Positions 1-8,278 are shown, numbered from the stretch's first letter. The stretch: DNA of 64,000 nucleotides from Flavonifractor sp052065355 (GCF_052065355.1 NZ_JBQHUF010000002.1:62001-126000); one strand, 5' to 3'. The notes: a model not told the origin generated them from the letters alone. Made by a program: numbers and translations.

Positions 1-2282
1 AGGTCATTGCCAAGAAGTCCGGCAATCCCCGCTGGGCCTATGACTGCTATCGTCGGTTCATCCAGATGTACTCCGACGTGGTCATGGAAGTGGGCAAGAA
101 GTACTTTGAGGAGCTCATTGATAAGATGAAGGCCGACCGCGGCGTGACTCAGGACGTGGAGCTCACCGCTGAGGACCTGAAGGAGCTGGCTGAGCAGTTC
201 AAGGCTGAGTACAAGGAGAAGGTGGGCACCGATTTCCCCGCCGACCCCAAGGAGCAGCTGATGGGCGCTGTCAAGGCCGTGTTCCGTTCCTGGAACAACC
301 CCCGCGCCATCGTGTATCGCCGCATGAACGACATCCCCGGTTCCTGGGGCACTGCCGTCAACGTGCAGTCCATGGCCTTTGGTAACATGGGCGATGACTG
401 CGGCACCGGCGTGGCTTTCACCCGTAACCCCGCCACCGGCGAGAAGAAGCTGATGGGCGAGTTCCTGACCAACGCCCAGGGCGAGGACGTGGTGGCCGGC
501 GTGCGCACCCCCATGCCCATCAGCCAGATGGAGGAGAAGTTCCCCGAGGCTTACAAGCAGTTCGTGGAGGTTTGCCAGACTCTGGAGAACCACTATCACG
601 ACATGCAGGATATGGAGTTCACCGTTGAGAACGGCAAGCTCTACATGCTGCAGACCCGTAACGGCAAGCGTACCGCTGCCGCCGCTCTGAAGATCGCCTG
701 CGACCTGGTGGACGAGGGCATGATCACCGAGAAGCAGGCTGTGGCCATGATCGACCCCCGCAACCTGGACACTCTGCTGCATCCCCAGTTCGACCCCGAG
801 GCTCTGAAGAAGGCCACTCCCGTGGCTACCGCTCTGCCTGCCTCTCCCGGCGCTGCCTGCGGCAAGATCGTCTTCTCCGCTGACGACGCCAAGGAGTGGG
901 CCGCCCGCGGTGAGAAGGTGGTCCTGGTTCGTCTGGAGACCAGCCCCGAGGATATCGAGGGCATGGTGGCTTCTCAGGGCATCCTGACCGTCCGCGGCGG
1001 CATGACCTCTCACGCTGCCGTTGTGGCCCGCGGCATGGGCACCTGCTGTGTTTCCGGCTGCGGCGCTATCAAGATGGACGAGGCCAACAAGAAGTTCGAG
1101 CTGGCTGGCAAGGTCTATCACGAGGGTGACTGGCTGAGCCTGGACGGCTCCACCGGCAACATCTACGGTGAGGCCATTCCCACTGTGGACGCTTCCATCG
1201 CCGGCGAGTTCGGCCGCATCATGGCTTGGGCCGACGAGTTCCGCGATCTGAAGGTGCGCACCAACGCCGATAACCCCCGCGATACCGCTCAGGCCGTGAA
1301 GTTCGGCGCTCAGGGCATCGGCCTGTGCCGTACCGAGCACATGTTCTTCGAGGCTGACCGTATCCCCGCTATCCGTGAGATGATCTGCTCCGACACCGTG
1401 GAGCAGCGCGAGAAGGCTCTGGCCAAGCTGGAGCCCATGCAGCAGGGTGACTTCGAGGCCATGTACGAGGCTCTGGAGGGCCGTCCCATGACCGTCCGTT
1501 TCCTGGATCCCCCGCTGCACGAGTTCGTGCCCACCGAGGAGGCCGACATCGAGCTGCTGGCCAAGGACATGGGCAAGACCGTGGAGGACATCAAGGCTAT
1601 CATCGCTTCCCTGCATGAGTTCAACCCCATGATGGGTCACCGCGGCTGCCGTCTGGCTGTCACCTATCCTGAGATTGCTGCTATGCAGACCCGCGCCGTC
1701 ATCAAGGCTGCTCTGAACATCAACGCCAAGCACCCCGACTGGAAGATCGTGCCCGAGATCATGATCCCCCTGGTGGGCGAGGTCAAGGAGCTGGCCTTCG
1801 TGAAGAAGACCGTCACTGAGACCGCTGACGCCGTCATCAAGGCCGCCGGCAGCGACATGACCTACATGGTAGGCACCATGATCGAGATCCCCCGCGCTGC
1901 CCTCACCGCTGACGAGATCGCCAAGGAGGCTCAGTTCTTCTCCTTCGGTACCAACGACCTGACCCAGATGACCTTCGGCTTCTCCCGTGACGACGCCGGC
2001 AAGTTCCTGGATGCCTACTACACCAACAAGATCTATGAGAGCGATCCCTTCGCCCGTCTGGATCAGAACGGCGTAGGCAAGCTGGTGAAGATGGCTGCTG
2101 AGCTGGGCCGCAAGACCCGCCCCGACCTGAAGCTGGGTATCTGCGGCGAGCACGGTGGCGATCCCTCCTCCGTGGAGTTCTGCCACAACGTGGGTCTGGA
2201 CTATGTGTCCTGCTCCCCCTTCCGTGTGCCCATCGCTCGTCTGGCTGCCGCTCAGGCCGCTATTAAAAATCCGAGGAAATAA
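1..2282 (+). CDS. ppdK: Pyruvate, phosphate dikinase, C-terminal part (5' end outside window)
   Basis: PPDK interconverts pyruvate, ATP and Pi with PEP, AMP and PPi in the cytosol, a central PEP/pyruvate step in anaerobes. The reading frame is open from base 3, so the start lies upstream; about 760 residues are visible. Seen are the end of the ATP-grasp part (METFVENGKLYMLQTRNGKRT-like region near base 620), the phosphohistidine loop GGMTSHAAVVARG near base 1000, and the PEP-binding TIM barrel with GLCRTEHMFF, GTNDLTQMTFG and GICGEHGGDP, then the C-terminal FCHNVGLDYVSCSPFRVPIARLA. Codon use is strongly biased to GAG/AAG/CTG, as in a highly expressed gene, except for the last six codons, which switch to AT-rich ATT AAA AAT CCG AGG AAA. 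Those codons match the attachment-site reading given separately. The protein is expected to be functional because the peptide IKNPRK is preserved. Confidence 0.97.
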   Translation, partial: VIAKKSGNPRWAYDCYRRFIQMYSDVVMEVGKKYFEELIDKMKADRGVTQDVELTAEDLKELAEQFKAEYKEKVGTDFPADPKEQLMGAVKAVFRSWNNPRAIVYRRMNDIPGSWGTAVNVQSMAFGNMGDDCGTGVAFTRNPATGEKKLMGEFLTNAQGEDVVAGVRTPMPISQMEEKFPEAYKQFVEVCQTLENHYHDMQDMEFTVENGKLYMLQTRNGKRTAAAALKIACDLVDEGMITEKQAVAMIDPRNLDTLLHPQFDPEALKKATPVATALPASPGAACGKIVFSADDAKEWAARGEKVVLVRLETSPEDIEGMVASQGILTVRGGMTSHAAVVARGMGTCCVSGCGAIKMDEANKKFELAGKVYHEGDWLSLDGSTGNIYGEAIPTVDASIAGEFGRIMAWADEFRDLKVRTNADNPRDTAQAVKFGAQGIGLCRTEHMFFEADRIPAIREMICSDTVEQREKALAKLEPMQQGDFEAMYEALEGRPMTVRFLDPPLHEFVPTEEADIELLAKDMGKTVEDIKAIIASLHEFNPMMGHRGCRLAVTYPEIAAMQTRAVIKAALNINAKHPDWKIVPEIMIPLVGEVKELAFVKKTVTETADAVIKAAGSDMTYMVGTMIEIPRAALTADEIAKEAQFFSFGTNDLTQMTFGFSRDDAGKFLDAYYTNKIYESDPFARLDQNGVGKLVKMAAELGRKTRPDLKLGICGEHGGDPSSVEFCHNVGLDYVSCSPFRVPIARLAAAQAAIKNPRK

Positions 2283-2284
2283 AG
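2245..2284 (+). other. Candidate attL of a 34 kb element at the ppdK 3' end
   Basis: The last 40 bases of ppdK resemble 36180-36219 at 32 of 40 positions. The longest identical run is CAGGCCGCTAT (2253-2263 and 36188-36198). Both copies encode QAAIKNPRK followed by a stop. The copy here has AT-rich codons after the identical run, while the copy at 36 kb has GC-rich codons typical of the host gene. This is what is expected when an element integrates in a gene end and supplies a replacement tail. Confidence 0.75.
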
Positions 2285-2305
2285 GTTTCCCGATTTAAGC
2301 ACATC

Positions 2306-2357
2306 AACATAAAACGAATCCCCTGGTTTGCAAAAGCCGGGGGATTCGTTTTATGTT
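2306..2357 (+). terminator. Terminator-like hairpin after ppdK (element side)
   Basis: Perfect 18-base arms (2306-2323 and 2340-2357) around a 16-base loop, lying 24 bases after the ppdK stop. It probably replaces the native ppdK terminator, which now lies at 36237-36275. Confidence 0.75.
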
Positions 2358-2410
2358 TCAGGCTATAATTATATAGCAGATATATTTGCACAAAATTATT
2401 ACACATTATT

Positions 2411-2456
2411 GCACGCGTGCAAAAAAGAGTTGACAAAATTACACGCGTGTGATAAC
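2411..2456 (+). promoter_or_regulatory. Twin CACGCGTG palindromes flanking a -35 box
   Basis: Two ten-base palindromes, GCACGCGTGC (2411-2420) and ACACGCGTGT (2441-2450), are centred 30 bases apart. A consensus TTGACA (2430-2435) sits between them, and GATAAC (2451-2456) overlaps the second as a possible -10 with a 15-base spacer. The arrangement is that of a repressor operator pair over the promoter of the downstream regulator. Autoregulation by that gene is inference. Confidence 0.6.
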
Positions 2457-2482
2457 GTGGTATAAAAGAGGTGAGAAGTAAT

Positions 2483-4123
2483 ATGAAGTCTGCAATTCCA
2501 CAGCGTGAAACATTGGAAATTGAATTCAAAAGTGATCTTAAAAAATTGCCGGATAACGACATTGTGGATGCTGTTGTAGCATTTGCAAACACCATTGGCG
2601 GCACCATTTACCTTGGTGTGGAAAACGATGGAACTGTAACGGGACTTCATAAAGACCACCGAGATTATACACAGCTTGCTGCATACATTGCCAACAAAAC
2701 AGTGCCACCTGTGTCGGTTCGCGTGGAACTGCTGGAAGAAACATTACCTGTGTTGGCAATTCACGTTCCTAAATGCCGAAGCATTATTGCATCCTCTGTG
2801 GGAAAAATTCAGCGACGGAGAATCAAGGCGGATGGAACGCCCGAAAATGTCCCCATGTATCCTTTCGAAATCAATACCCGATTGAGTGAATTGTCTCTGC
2901 TGGATTTTTCGGCACAGCCCGTTCCCGGTGCACGCTATCAGGATCTGGATCCATTGGAGCGCGAACGCCTAAGAAAGATCATTTTGTCTTACAATGGCGA
3001 AAAATATCTGTTGGAGCTGCCTGACGACGAGTTGGACAAAGCCCTGCAGTTGGTGGTAACTGTAGAGGATCAGCTTGTTCCCACCTATGCCGGTATGCTT
3101 TTGCTGGGTAAGCAGGAGAAACTGCGGGAATATATGCCCACAGCAGAGTCTGCTTTTTTGATGATGAACGGTACGGAAGTCAGTACAAACGAGACTTTCT
3201 ATCTCCCACTCTTATCTGCCATTGAAAAGCTTCTAGATTTTGTGAATGTTCGAAATCCGGAACAGGAGATGGAAATGGGAATGTTCCGTATTTCTATTCC
3301 GGAGTTTGATAAACGCGCCGTCCGTGAAGCGATCGTGAACGCCTTTTCCCACCGAGATTACACGAGGCTGGGGCGGGTTCTGGTTCGCATGGATGCGGAT
3401 GGTCTTACGATTACCAATCCCGGCGGTTTTATTGAAGGAGTCACCATACAAAACATTTTGAACGTGGAACCCCACGGCCGAAACCCTGTATTGGCAGATG
3501 CGCTCAAACGAATTGGACTAGCGGAACGATCCGGCCGCGGTGTGGATAGAATCTATGAGGGTTCCTTGCGTTATGGCCGCGATTTACCCGATTATTCGGA
3601 AACATCCTCTACCAGTGTTACCTTGTTTATTCCCAGAGGAATGCCGGACAAGCATATGGTATCTCTGATTTCTGAGCAACAGCAACGAACCGGTGTACCA
3701 GTCCCGCTGAACGCACTGCTTGCGCTGAATTTGCTGCGCCGGGCTCGCCGCATGACAGCCGTAGAAATCAGCAGAGAGGCCAATATTCCAGAATCTAAAA
3801 TGCGTGCGACTCTTGAGTATCTGACCGAAACGGGTTTGATTGAGGCGATTGGTACCGGACGGGGCAGGGCCTATATTTTAAGTGCGAAATCCTATAAAGA
3901 TCCAGTCAAATACGTTCGCCAAACGGATATTGACCAACTGCGGTATCCCGAGCTGGTTGTGAAATTGGCCAGACAAAAAGGCTCGATTTCCAGAAAAGAT
4001 GTTATTGCGTTGCTCCATATCTCTCCACCCCAGGCATACCGGCTTTTGAAAAAAATGACGGAAGACGGGACTCTGATTCAACAAGGCAATACCAGAGGGG
4101 CACATTACATTACAAATGAATGA
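2483..4123 (+). CDS. AlbA_2-domain putative transcriptional regulator with HATPase_c_4 module
   Basis: 546 residues from the ATG at 2483, chosen over the in-frame GTG at 2471 because AGAGGTGAG ends 7 bases before the ATG. The N-terminal part (about residues 8-120) is an AlbA_2-type domain: EIEFKSD near the start, then VVAFANTIGGTIYLGVENDGTV. The middle carries the ATPase-like HATPase_c_4 segment REAIVNAFSHRDY, ITNPGGF, and GRNPVLADALKRIGLAERSGRGVDRI. The C-terminal 150 residues contain winged-helix-like sequence (RRMTAVEISREANIPESKMRATLEYL). Such proteins are common in mobile elements and are generally called ATP-binding or helix-turn-helix regulators; the ligand and targets are unknown. The operator pair just upstream suggests self-regulation. 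A family member lies at 14162-15613. Confidence 0.85.
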   Translation: MKSAIPQRETLEIEFKSDLKKLPDNDIVDAVVAFANTIGGTIYLGVENDGTVTGLHKDHRDYTQLAAYIANKTVPPVSVRVELLEETLPVLAIHVPKCRSIIASSVGKIQRRRIKADGTPENVPMYPFEINTRLSELSLLDFSAQPVPGARYQDLDPLERERLRKIILSYNGEKYLLELPDDELDKALQLVVTVEDQLVPTYAGMLLLGKQEKLREYMPTAESAFLMMNGTEVSTNETFYLPLLSAIEKLLDFVNVRNPEQEMEMGMFRISIPEFDKRAVREAIVNAFSHRDYTRLGRVLVRMDADGLTITNPGGFIEGVTIQNILNVEPHGRNPVLADALKRIGLAERSGRGVDRIYEGSLRYGRDLPDYSETSSTSVTLFIPRGMPDKHMVSLISEQQQRTGVPVPLNALLALNLLRRARRMTAVEISREANIPESKMRATLEYLTETGLIEAIGTGRGRAYILSAKSYKDPVKYVRQTDIDQLRYPELVVKLARQKGSISRKDVIALLHISPPQAYRLLKKMTEDGTLIQQGNTRGAHYITNE

Positions 4124-4202
4124 GCTTTCAAATAGGGTTACCCTTTGCCACTCCAGGTTGCCATCAAAATTTGAACTATGCCCAATCTAATGAGAACTGC
4201 AA

Positions 4203-4246
4203 AATCCCCCTGATGCAAGAACTGAACTGCATCAGGGGGATTTTTT
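4203..4246. terminator. Bidirectional terminator between convergent genes
   Basis: Perfect 15-base arms (4203-4217 and 4228-4242) with A-rich and T-rich flanks, between the AlbA_2 gene and the leftward small gene. It can serve both directions. Confidence 0.8.
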
Positions 4247-4256
4247 AGAGAGAAAA

Positions 4257-4493
4257 CTAATCTTGAGACATATTTTCACCGTAGCCCCGTTCCCGCAGAA
4301 GCATGATGCAAGCCATTCTCTGTTCACCGCTGGAACTTTTAAACTTTTTTATCAGGGCTGCATCGTCTAAGGTATCATAACGTTCTTTGTACATGTTGAT
4401 GCGTTCTACTTTTTGCTTCGCTGAGTCAGCAACACTTTTCGCTGCGCAGGCACCGACTTGAGCAGCTTTTTTTGCAATATCCCCCAAACTCAT
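4257..4493 (-). CDS. Small hypothetical protein (78 aa)
   Basis: Starts MSLGDIAKKAAQVGACAAKS after a good leftward ribosome binding site (AAGAAAGGTGG). The first half is an alanine/lysine-rich amphipathic helix. The second half contains YDTLDDAALIKKFKSSSGEQRMACIMLLRERGYG, which resembles short helical adaptor segments found in accessory genes. I do not recognise a family. It lies 15 bases after the other small leftward gene (4509-4700) and is probably co-transcribed with it. Both are lysine-rich and cysteine-poor and could be cytosolic accessory proteins of the element. No signal peptide or membrane segment is visible. Confidence 0.6.
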   Translation of the reverse strand: MSLGDIAKKAAQVGACAAKSVADSAKQKVERINMYKERYDTLDDAALIKKFKSSSGEQRMACIMLLRERGYGENMSQD

Positions 4494-4508
4494 GGCGTAC
4501 CACCTTTC

Positions 4509-4700
4509 TTAATCTTCCTGCTTAAGTTTTTCAGCTTTTTCGCGGTTTCGTTTGGCGCGCTCAAAAGCCTCTCTGGCTTTGGCGTAGTGTTCTCCGCCCA
4601 TGTCATTTTTTGCATATGCCCATTCTCGCTTTCCTTTTTTCTCATAAGTTTCAGCAGTTGACTCGAATCGCTTAATCAATGTTTCCTTTTTTGCAGGCAT
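4509..4700 (-). CDS. Small charged hypothetical protein (63 aa)
   Basis: The start is placed at the ATG at 4700 (MPAKKETLIKRFESTAETYE), preceded by AAGGAAG at a normal distance. A longer reading from 4763 would add 21 unconvincing residues. The protein is almost entirely charged helix (REAFERAKRNREKAEKLKQED) and likely forms a coiled coil. No family is recognised. It heads a two-gene leftward unit with the 78-residue protein. Confidence 0.6.
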   Translation of the reverse strand: MPAKKETLIKRFESTAETYEKKGKREWAYAKNDMGGEHYAKAREAFERAKRNREKAEKLKQED

Positions 4701-4843
4701 ACGATCATCTTCCTTTCCGCCATATGCTAAAATGATTATAACGTAAAGACGATATAATTTCAATTAAATAATACGCAATATATAATCTAACGAAAAACCG
4801 TACTCCTGGATAGAATAAAAGCAGCCATTCCAGGAGGTGCCCC

Positions 4844-5182
4844 ATGCAGGAGTTTGATGTGGTAGCCCGTATTCAGGAACTTTGCAAATCCCGTTCCTGG
4901 ACATATTATCGGCTGGCAAAAGCGTCCGGAATCCCTTATTCCACACTGAGCACCATGCTGCATAAGACAAACATACCCTCTATTCCTTCGCTGATGAAAA
5001 TTTGTGATGGCCTGGGTATTACGCTGGCTCAGTTTTTTTCCGGTGAGGATGAACGGGTAAAACTTACGGATGAACAGAAGAAATGCCTGGAGCTCTGGAG
5101 TGCGATGGATGAAAAGAGCAAGGCGCTGGCCATGGCCTATATGGTCGGTGTACTGGATCGCCAGAAAACAGAACGCAAATGA
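4844..5182 (+). CDS. XRE-family transcriptional regulator (112 aa)
   Basis: A Cro/CI-type DNA-binding domain fills residues 5-65: VVARIQELCKSRSWTYYRLAKASGIPYSTLSTML, then PSLMKICDGLGITLAQFF, which is the usual end of an HTH_3 domain. The C-terminal 45 residues are a short helical tail (DEQKKCLELWSAMDEKSKALAMAYM), probably for dimerisation. Start ATG 4844 follows CAGGAGGTGCCCC. It points toward, and ends at a shared terminator with, the leftward excisionase-like gene. A role as element repressor or regulator is inferred from context. Confidence 0.85.
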   Translation: MQEFDVVARIQELCKSRSWTYYRLAKASGIPYSTLSTMLHKTNIPSIPSLMKICDGLGITLAQFFSGEDERVKLTDEQKKCLELWSAMDEKSKALAMAYMVGVLDRQKTERK

Positions 5183-5185
5183 TGA

Positions 5186-5215
5186 ACGTCCCTGGATTCT
5201 TAAATCCAGGGACGT
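5186..5215. terminator. Bidirectional terminator hairpin
   Basis: Perfect 13-base arms (5186-5198 and 5203-5215) with a 4-base loop, between the convergent XRE gene and the excisionase-like gene; it overlaps the last codons of the latter. Confidence 0.75.
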
Positions 5216-5406
5216 ATTGTTGCATTTAAATTGGATTTGCCGCAAATGAACTCGATCAGAGAGCCCTTGGGAATCCGCCAGACCCGGCCATTCCGAAAGG
5301 CCTTCAGCTGCCCGGACCTCAGGAGAGAGTAAAGTGCGTTTTTTCCGATTTTCAGTGCTTCGCAGGCCTCGTCTGTCGTTAATAGATCATCATACTGATT
5401 CAACAT
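5200..5406 (-). CDS. Excisionase-family helix-turn-helix protein (68 aa)
   Basis: MLNQYDDLLTTDEACEALKIGKNALYSLLRSGQLKAFRNGRVWRIPKGSLIEFI is a clear MerR-like winged helix of the HTH_17/excisionase type: the helix-turn-helix is at about 10-30 and the wing at GRVWRIP. Such proteins bend DNA at attachment sites to favour excision, or act as small activators. The start overlaps the 3' end of the upstream leftward gene (5390-5719) by 17 bases, so translation is probably coupled. The tail KSNLNATIRPWI is encoded within the terminator hairpin. It supports the view that 2.3-15.6 kb is an integrative element. Which recombinase it assists is unknown. Confidence 0.8.
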   Translation of the reverse strand: MLNQYDDLLTTDEACEALKIGKNALYSLLRSGQLKAFRNGRVWRIPKGSLIEFICGKSNLNATIRPWI

Positions 5407-5719
5407 GGCAAATCTCCTTTCCGCAGTTCGGGCAATCCTTCATGGTGCATGTGGGACAATAGCAGCATAGATCGGTACTGTGGCTTCTGTTTTTTCTCCT
5501 GCGTCTGGACTGGTTTTCAAACATATCGGTATTTTTTAATTCCTGTACCACCGCCAGTTCCGTTCTCTGGTATTTGATGGCCATATCAGAGATTCCTGTT
5601 CCGTTCATGAAATCGCGGGTCAGGGCCTGACGTTCTTCTTTATTCCAATATTCGCCGGAGCGTTCAGGATGATTCTCACCCTTTCGCAAAGCGATCAGCT
5701 CTTCTTTTATTGTGCTCAT
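5390..5719 (-). CDS. Hypothetical protein with C-terminal cysteine cluster (109 aa)
   Basis: Start ATG 5719 follows a strong TAAGGAGG. Residues 25-60 (NKEERQALTRDFMNGTGISDMAIKYQRTELAVVQELKN) look like a small helix-turn-helix of the kind that recognises sequence by a DxAxxxxRT helix. The last third is CCYCPTCTMKDCPNCGKEIC, with seven cysteines and the look of a zinc ribbon. I do not know a named family. It forms a two-gene operon with the excisionase-like gene and may be a DNA-binding accessory factor. Confidence 0.6.
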   Translation of the reverse strand: MSTIKEELIALRKGENHPERSGEYWNKEERQALTRDFMNGTGISDMAIKYQRTELAVVQELKNTDMFENQSRRRRKNRSHSTDLCCYCPTCTMKDCPNCGKEICHVESV

Positions 5720-5866
5720 AAAGAATAAAACCTCCTTATATTGGTTTTACCTTTATGTTAGGTGATAAAAAGTTACCAAGCCGCAAATTCGATGATTCTT
5801 GATTACATATTATCCCCATGAATGACCCCGAGGCGATCGGGGGTAAAAATCATGGAGGTAATTGAC

Positions 5867-6988
5867 ATGAAAGAAGAAAGAACCTGTGGCCTGTGCGGAG
5901 AGTCACACCCTGGTGAAGATCTGTACCCATTTGATGGTCTGGAACTCTGCGCGCGCTGCCTGGACGAGCGGACGCTCCTCTGCCGCCACTGCGGAGAGCG
6001 GATCTGGGAGGAGGACAACGCGGGCAGCAGCGAGGTCCCCGTCTGCCAGAGATGCTACGATGATCACTACACCAACTGCTGCCGGTGTGGAACGCTGCTC
6101 CACGAATCCCAGGCTTACTACGCCGAGGACGACGACTATGACGAATCCCCGTACTGCTCAGACTGCTTCCACACCCTGTCCGACGCCTCTCCTATTCACG
6201 ACTACTATTACAAACCCAAACCTGTTTTCTATGGGACAGGCCCTCGCTTCTTCGGTGTGGAACTGGAGATCGACGGAGCGGGCGAACTCAAAAAGCACGC
6301 CCGCTCGCTTCTGGAAGTGGGCAACCAGGAGGGCGAGTATTTGTACATCAAGCACGACGGCTCTCTGGATGACGGTCTGGAGCTGGTGACACATCCGGCC
6401 AGCCTGGACTACCAACTCCACCATGTGCCCTGGGCAAAGCTGTGCGGGAAGGCGGTATCTCTGGGCTACCTCAGCCACCGGGCCAACACCTGCGGTCTGC
6501 ATGTTCATGTGAGCCGGAATGCCTTTGGTGCTGAGAGCTGGGAACAGGATCTGGCCATCGCCAGAGTACTTTATTTCTTTGAAAAGCACTGGGAGGAGCT
6601 GCTGAAGTTTTCCCGTCGGACGCCCCGACAACTGGAGCGGTGGGCGGCCCGCTACGGCTACAAGGAGCAGCCCATGGAGATCCTGGACTACGCCAAGAAG
6701 GGCTACCATGGAGGCCGCTATACCTGTGTCAATCTGCAAAATCCGGATACCGTAGAGTTCCGGATGTTCCGTGGGACGCTGAAAGCCAATACGATTTTCG
6801 CCACATTGGAGATGCTGAACTGCATCTGCGATGCGGCGATTTTTTTATCCGATGACGAGATGAAATCCCTGGCCTGGACTACTTTTGTTTCCGGTATCCA
6901 GACGGATCAATATCCGGAACTGGTACAGTACCTGAAGGAGCGGCGGCTTTATGTGAACGAGCCGGTGGAGAGCGAGGTGGAGGCCTGA
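5867..6988 (+). CDS. Putative amidoligase with N-terminal zinc-binding domain
   Basis: 373 residues from the ATG at 5867, which follows ATGGAGGTAATTGAC. An in-frame ATG at 5822 lacks a ribosome site. The first 115 residues hold repeated CxxC pairs (CGLCGE, CARCLDE, CRHCGERIW, CQRCYDD, CCRCG, CSDCF), a treble-clef or ribbon-like metal-binding region. The rest is the amidoligase family (PF12224-like, a COOH-NH2 ligase of the glutamine-synthetase fold): FFGVELEIDGAG, KHDGSLDDGLELVTHPA, NTCGLHVHVSRNAFG, then FRMFRGTLKANTIFATLEML. Family members are predicted to join a carboxylate to an amine using ATP. It overlaps the amidotransferase gene by one base, a known type of amidoligase neighbourhood. 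A decayed copy lies at 48630-48850. The substrate is unknown. Confidence 0.85.
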   Translation: MKEERTCGLCGESHPGEDLYPFDGLELCARCLDERTLLCRHCGERIWEEDNAGSSEVPVCQRCYDDHYTNCCRCGTLLHESQAYYAEDDDYDESPYCSDCFHTLSDASPIHDYYYKPKPVFYGTGPRFFGVELEIDGAGELKKHARSLLEVGNQEGEYLYIKHDGSLDDGLELVTHPASLDYQLHHVPWAKLCGKAVSLGYLSHRANTCGLHVHVSRNAFGAESWEQDLAIARVLYFFEKHWEELLKFSRRTPRQLERWAARYGYKEQPMEILDYAKKGYHGGRYTCVNLQNPDTVEFRMFRGTLKANTIFATLEMLNCICDAAIFLSDDEMKSLAWTTFVSGIQTDQYPELVQYLKERRLYVNEPVESEVEA

Positions 6989-7899
6989 TGTGCTGTCTGT
7001 TTGGCCTTATGGACTGCCGCCATACTCTGACCGGCCGCCAGAAGTCCAGGTTAATCTCCTGCCTGGCCACGGAGAGCGAGGCCAGGGGAACCGACGCCGC
7101 GGGCATCGCCTACAACTCCACCGGCCGCCTGCGCATCTATAAGCGCCCCGGCCCTGCCCACCGGCTTCAGTTCCGTATTCCGGATGATGCTCAGGTGGTG
7201 ATGGGCCACACACGCCTGACCACGCAGGGCAATGCCGCACACAACCGCAACAACCATCCCTTTGCCGGACAGGTACCGGGGAACAGATTTGCCCTGGCCC
7301 ATAACGGCGTCCTCTACAATGATCTGTCGCTGCGCAGAAGCCACGGCCTCCCTCATACCCGGATCGAGACTGACAGCTATGTGGCAGTGCAGCTCATTGA
7401 GCAGCAAAAAGCCCTCACACCGGTCAGCCTCAGACAGATGGCGGAAACGGTGGAGGGCTCTTTTGTATTTACAGTGTTGGATGAACAGGACGATTTGTAT
7501 GTGATTAAGGGGGATAATCCATTCTGCCTGCTCCATTTCCCACGGCTGGGACTCTATCTCTATGCCTCCACAGAGACGATCCTGAGAGAAGCGGTGGCTT
7601 GCACCTGGCTGCGGTGGGAACAGGCGGAGAAAGTATCGATTGATAGTGGTGACATTCTGAGCATCAACCGGAGGGGAGAAATTCAGCTAGATCATTTTGA
7701 GATGGGGTGGACTCTGTACCCCCATTACAGAAGCTGGCGGCAGGTTTCAACCCGCCTGCCTGAACCGCGCTATCTGGAGCAGCTGAAAAGTGTGGCGGCC
7801 TCTTTTGGCTATACGGCGGAACAGATCGACCAGCTCCTGCTGGAGGGTTGGTCTACCGATGAGATCGAGGACGCTCTGTATTGCTATGACTATCTTTGA
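6988..7899 (+). CDS. Class II glutamine amidotransferase (GFAT/PurF-type) partner of the amidoligase
   Basis: 303 residues. The ATG overlaps the amidoligase TGA (ATGA at 6987-6990), so translation is coupled. Cys2 after the initiator Met (MCCLFG) is the expected N-terminal nucleophile of class II amidotransferases. GTDAAGIAY, GHTRLTTQGNAAHNRNNHPF, LAHNGVLYND and RIETDSYV match the glutaminase site. There is no synthase domain: after about residue 220 only a short tail follows, ending in GYTAEQIDQLLLEGWSTDEIEDALYCYDYL, which looks like a small UBA/helical module. It should release ammonia from glutamine for the neighbouring ligase or trim an amide product. No signal peptide, so cytosolic. Confidence 0.88.
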   Translation: MCCLFGLMDCRHTLTGRQKSRLISCLATESEARGTDAAGIAYNSTGRLRIYKRPGPAHRLQFRIPDDAQVVMGHTRLTTQGNAAHNRNNHPFAGQVPGNRFALAHNGVLYNDLSLRRSHGLPHTRIETDSYVAVQLIEQQKALTPVSLRQMAETVEGSFVFTVLDEQDDLYVIKGDNPFCLLHFPRLGLYLYASTETILREAVACTWLRWEQAEKVSIDSGDILSINRRGEIQLDHFEMGWTLYPHYRSWRQVSTRLPEPRYLEQLKSVAASFGYTAEQIDQLLLEGWSTDEIEDALYCYDYL

Positions 7900-7912
7900 G
7901 AGGTGAAACGGT

Positions 7913-8278
7913 ATGCGGGTATTGATTGTGGAGCCTAGGAAAGCTCCACGGCAAAGTGAGATCAGGCGAAAATTGTCGTCCATGCAAAAGGTAGTGGGTG
8001 GAACCATACAGGTACTGTACCCCTTTGAGGAATCGGTGGCTTTGGTCTGCAACAACGAGGGCAAGCTGATGGGCCTGCCTGCCAATCGGGCCCTGAGAGA
8101 CACGGAGGGCAACCTGTACGATGTGGTGTGCGGTACCTTTTTCCTCTGCGGCGCTCCTCCGGACAGCGAGGATTTTATCAGCCTGACAGCGGAACAGATG
8201 GAGCGGTACCAGCAGAGATTTCTCCACCCGGAGCTCTTTCTGAATCTGGGCGAAGAGATCCTCTGCCTGCCGCTGTAA
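7913..8278 (+). CDS. DUF3846-like protein, third gene of the amidoligase module
   Basis: 121 residues, 13 bases after the amidotransferase stop, with GAGGTGAAACGGT as ribosome site. MRVLIVEPRKAPRQSEI, SMQKVVGGTIQVLYPFEESVALVCNNEGKLMGLPANRAL and YDVVCGTFFLCGAPPDSEDFISLTAEQ follow the pattern of the DUF3846 family, which recurs in phages and conjugative elements of Firmicutes. Its biochemical role is unknown. The position in the same coupled operon suggests it is the acceptor, modifier or regulator of the amidoligase/amidotransferase pair. The family assignment is by recall of its motifs, not by search. Confidence 0.7.
   Translation: MRVLIVEPRKAPRQSEIRRKLSSMQKVVGGTIQVLYPFEESVALVCNNEGKLMGLPANRALRDTEGNLYDVVCGTFFLCGAPPDSEDFISLTAEQMERYQQRFLHPELFLNLGEEILCLPL

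Noticed and set aside
5822..5866. Longer start for the amidoligase at ATG 5822
   Set aside because: No ribosome site; it lies in a small CCCCGA/TCGGGG stem, while the ATG at 5867 follows GGAGG.
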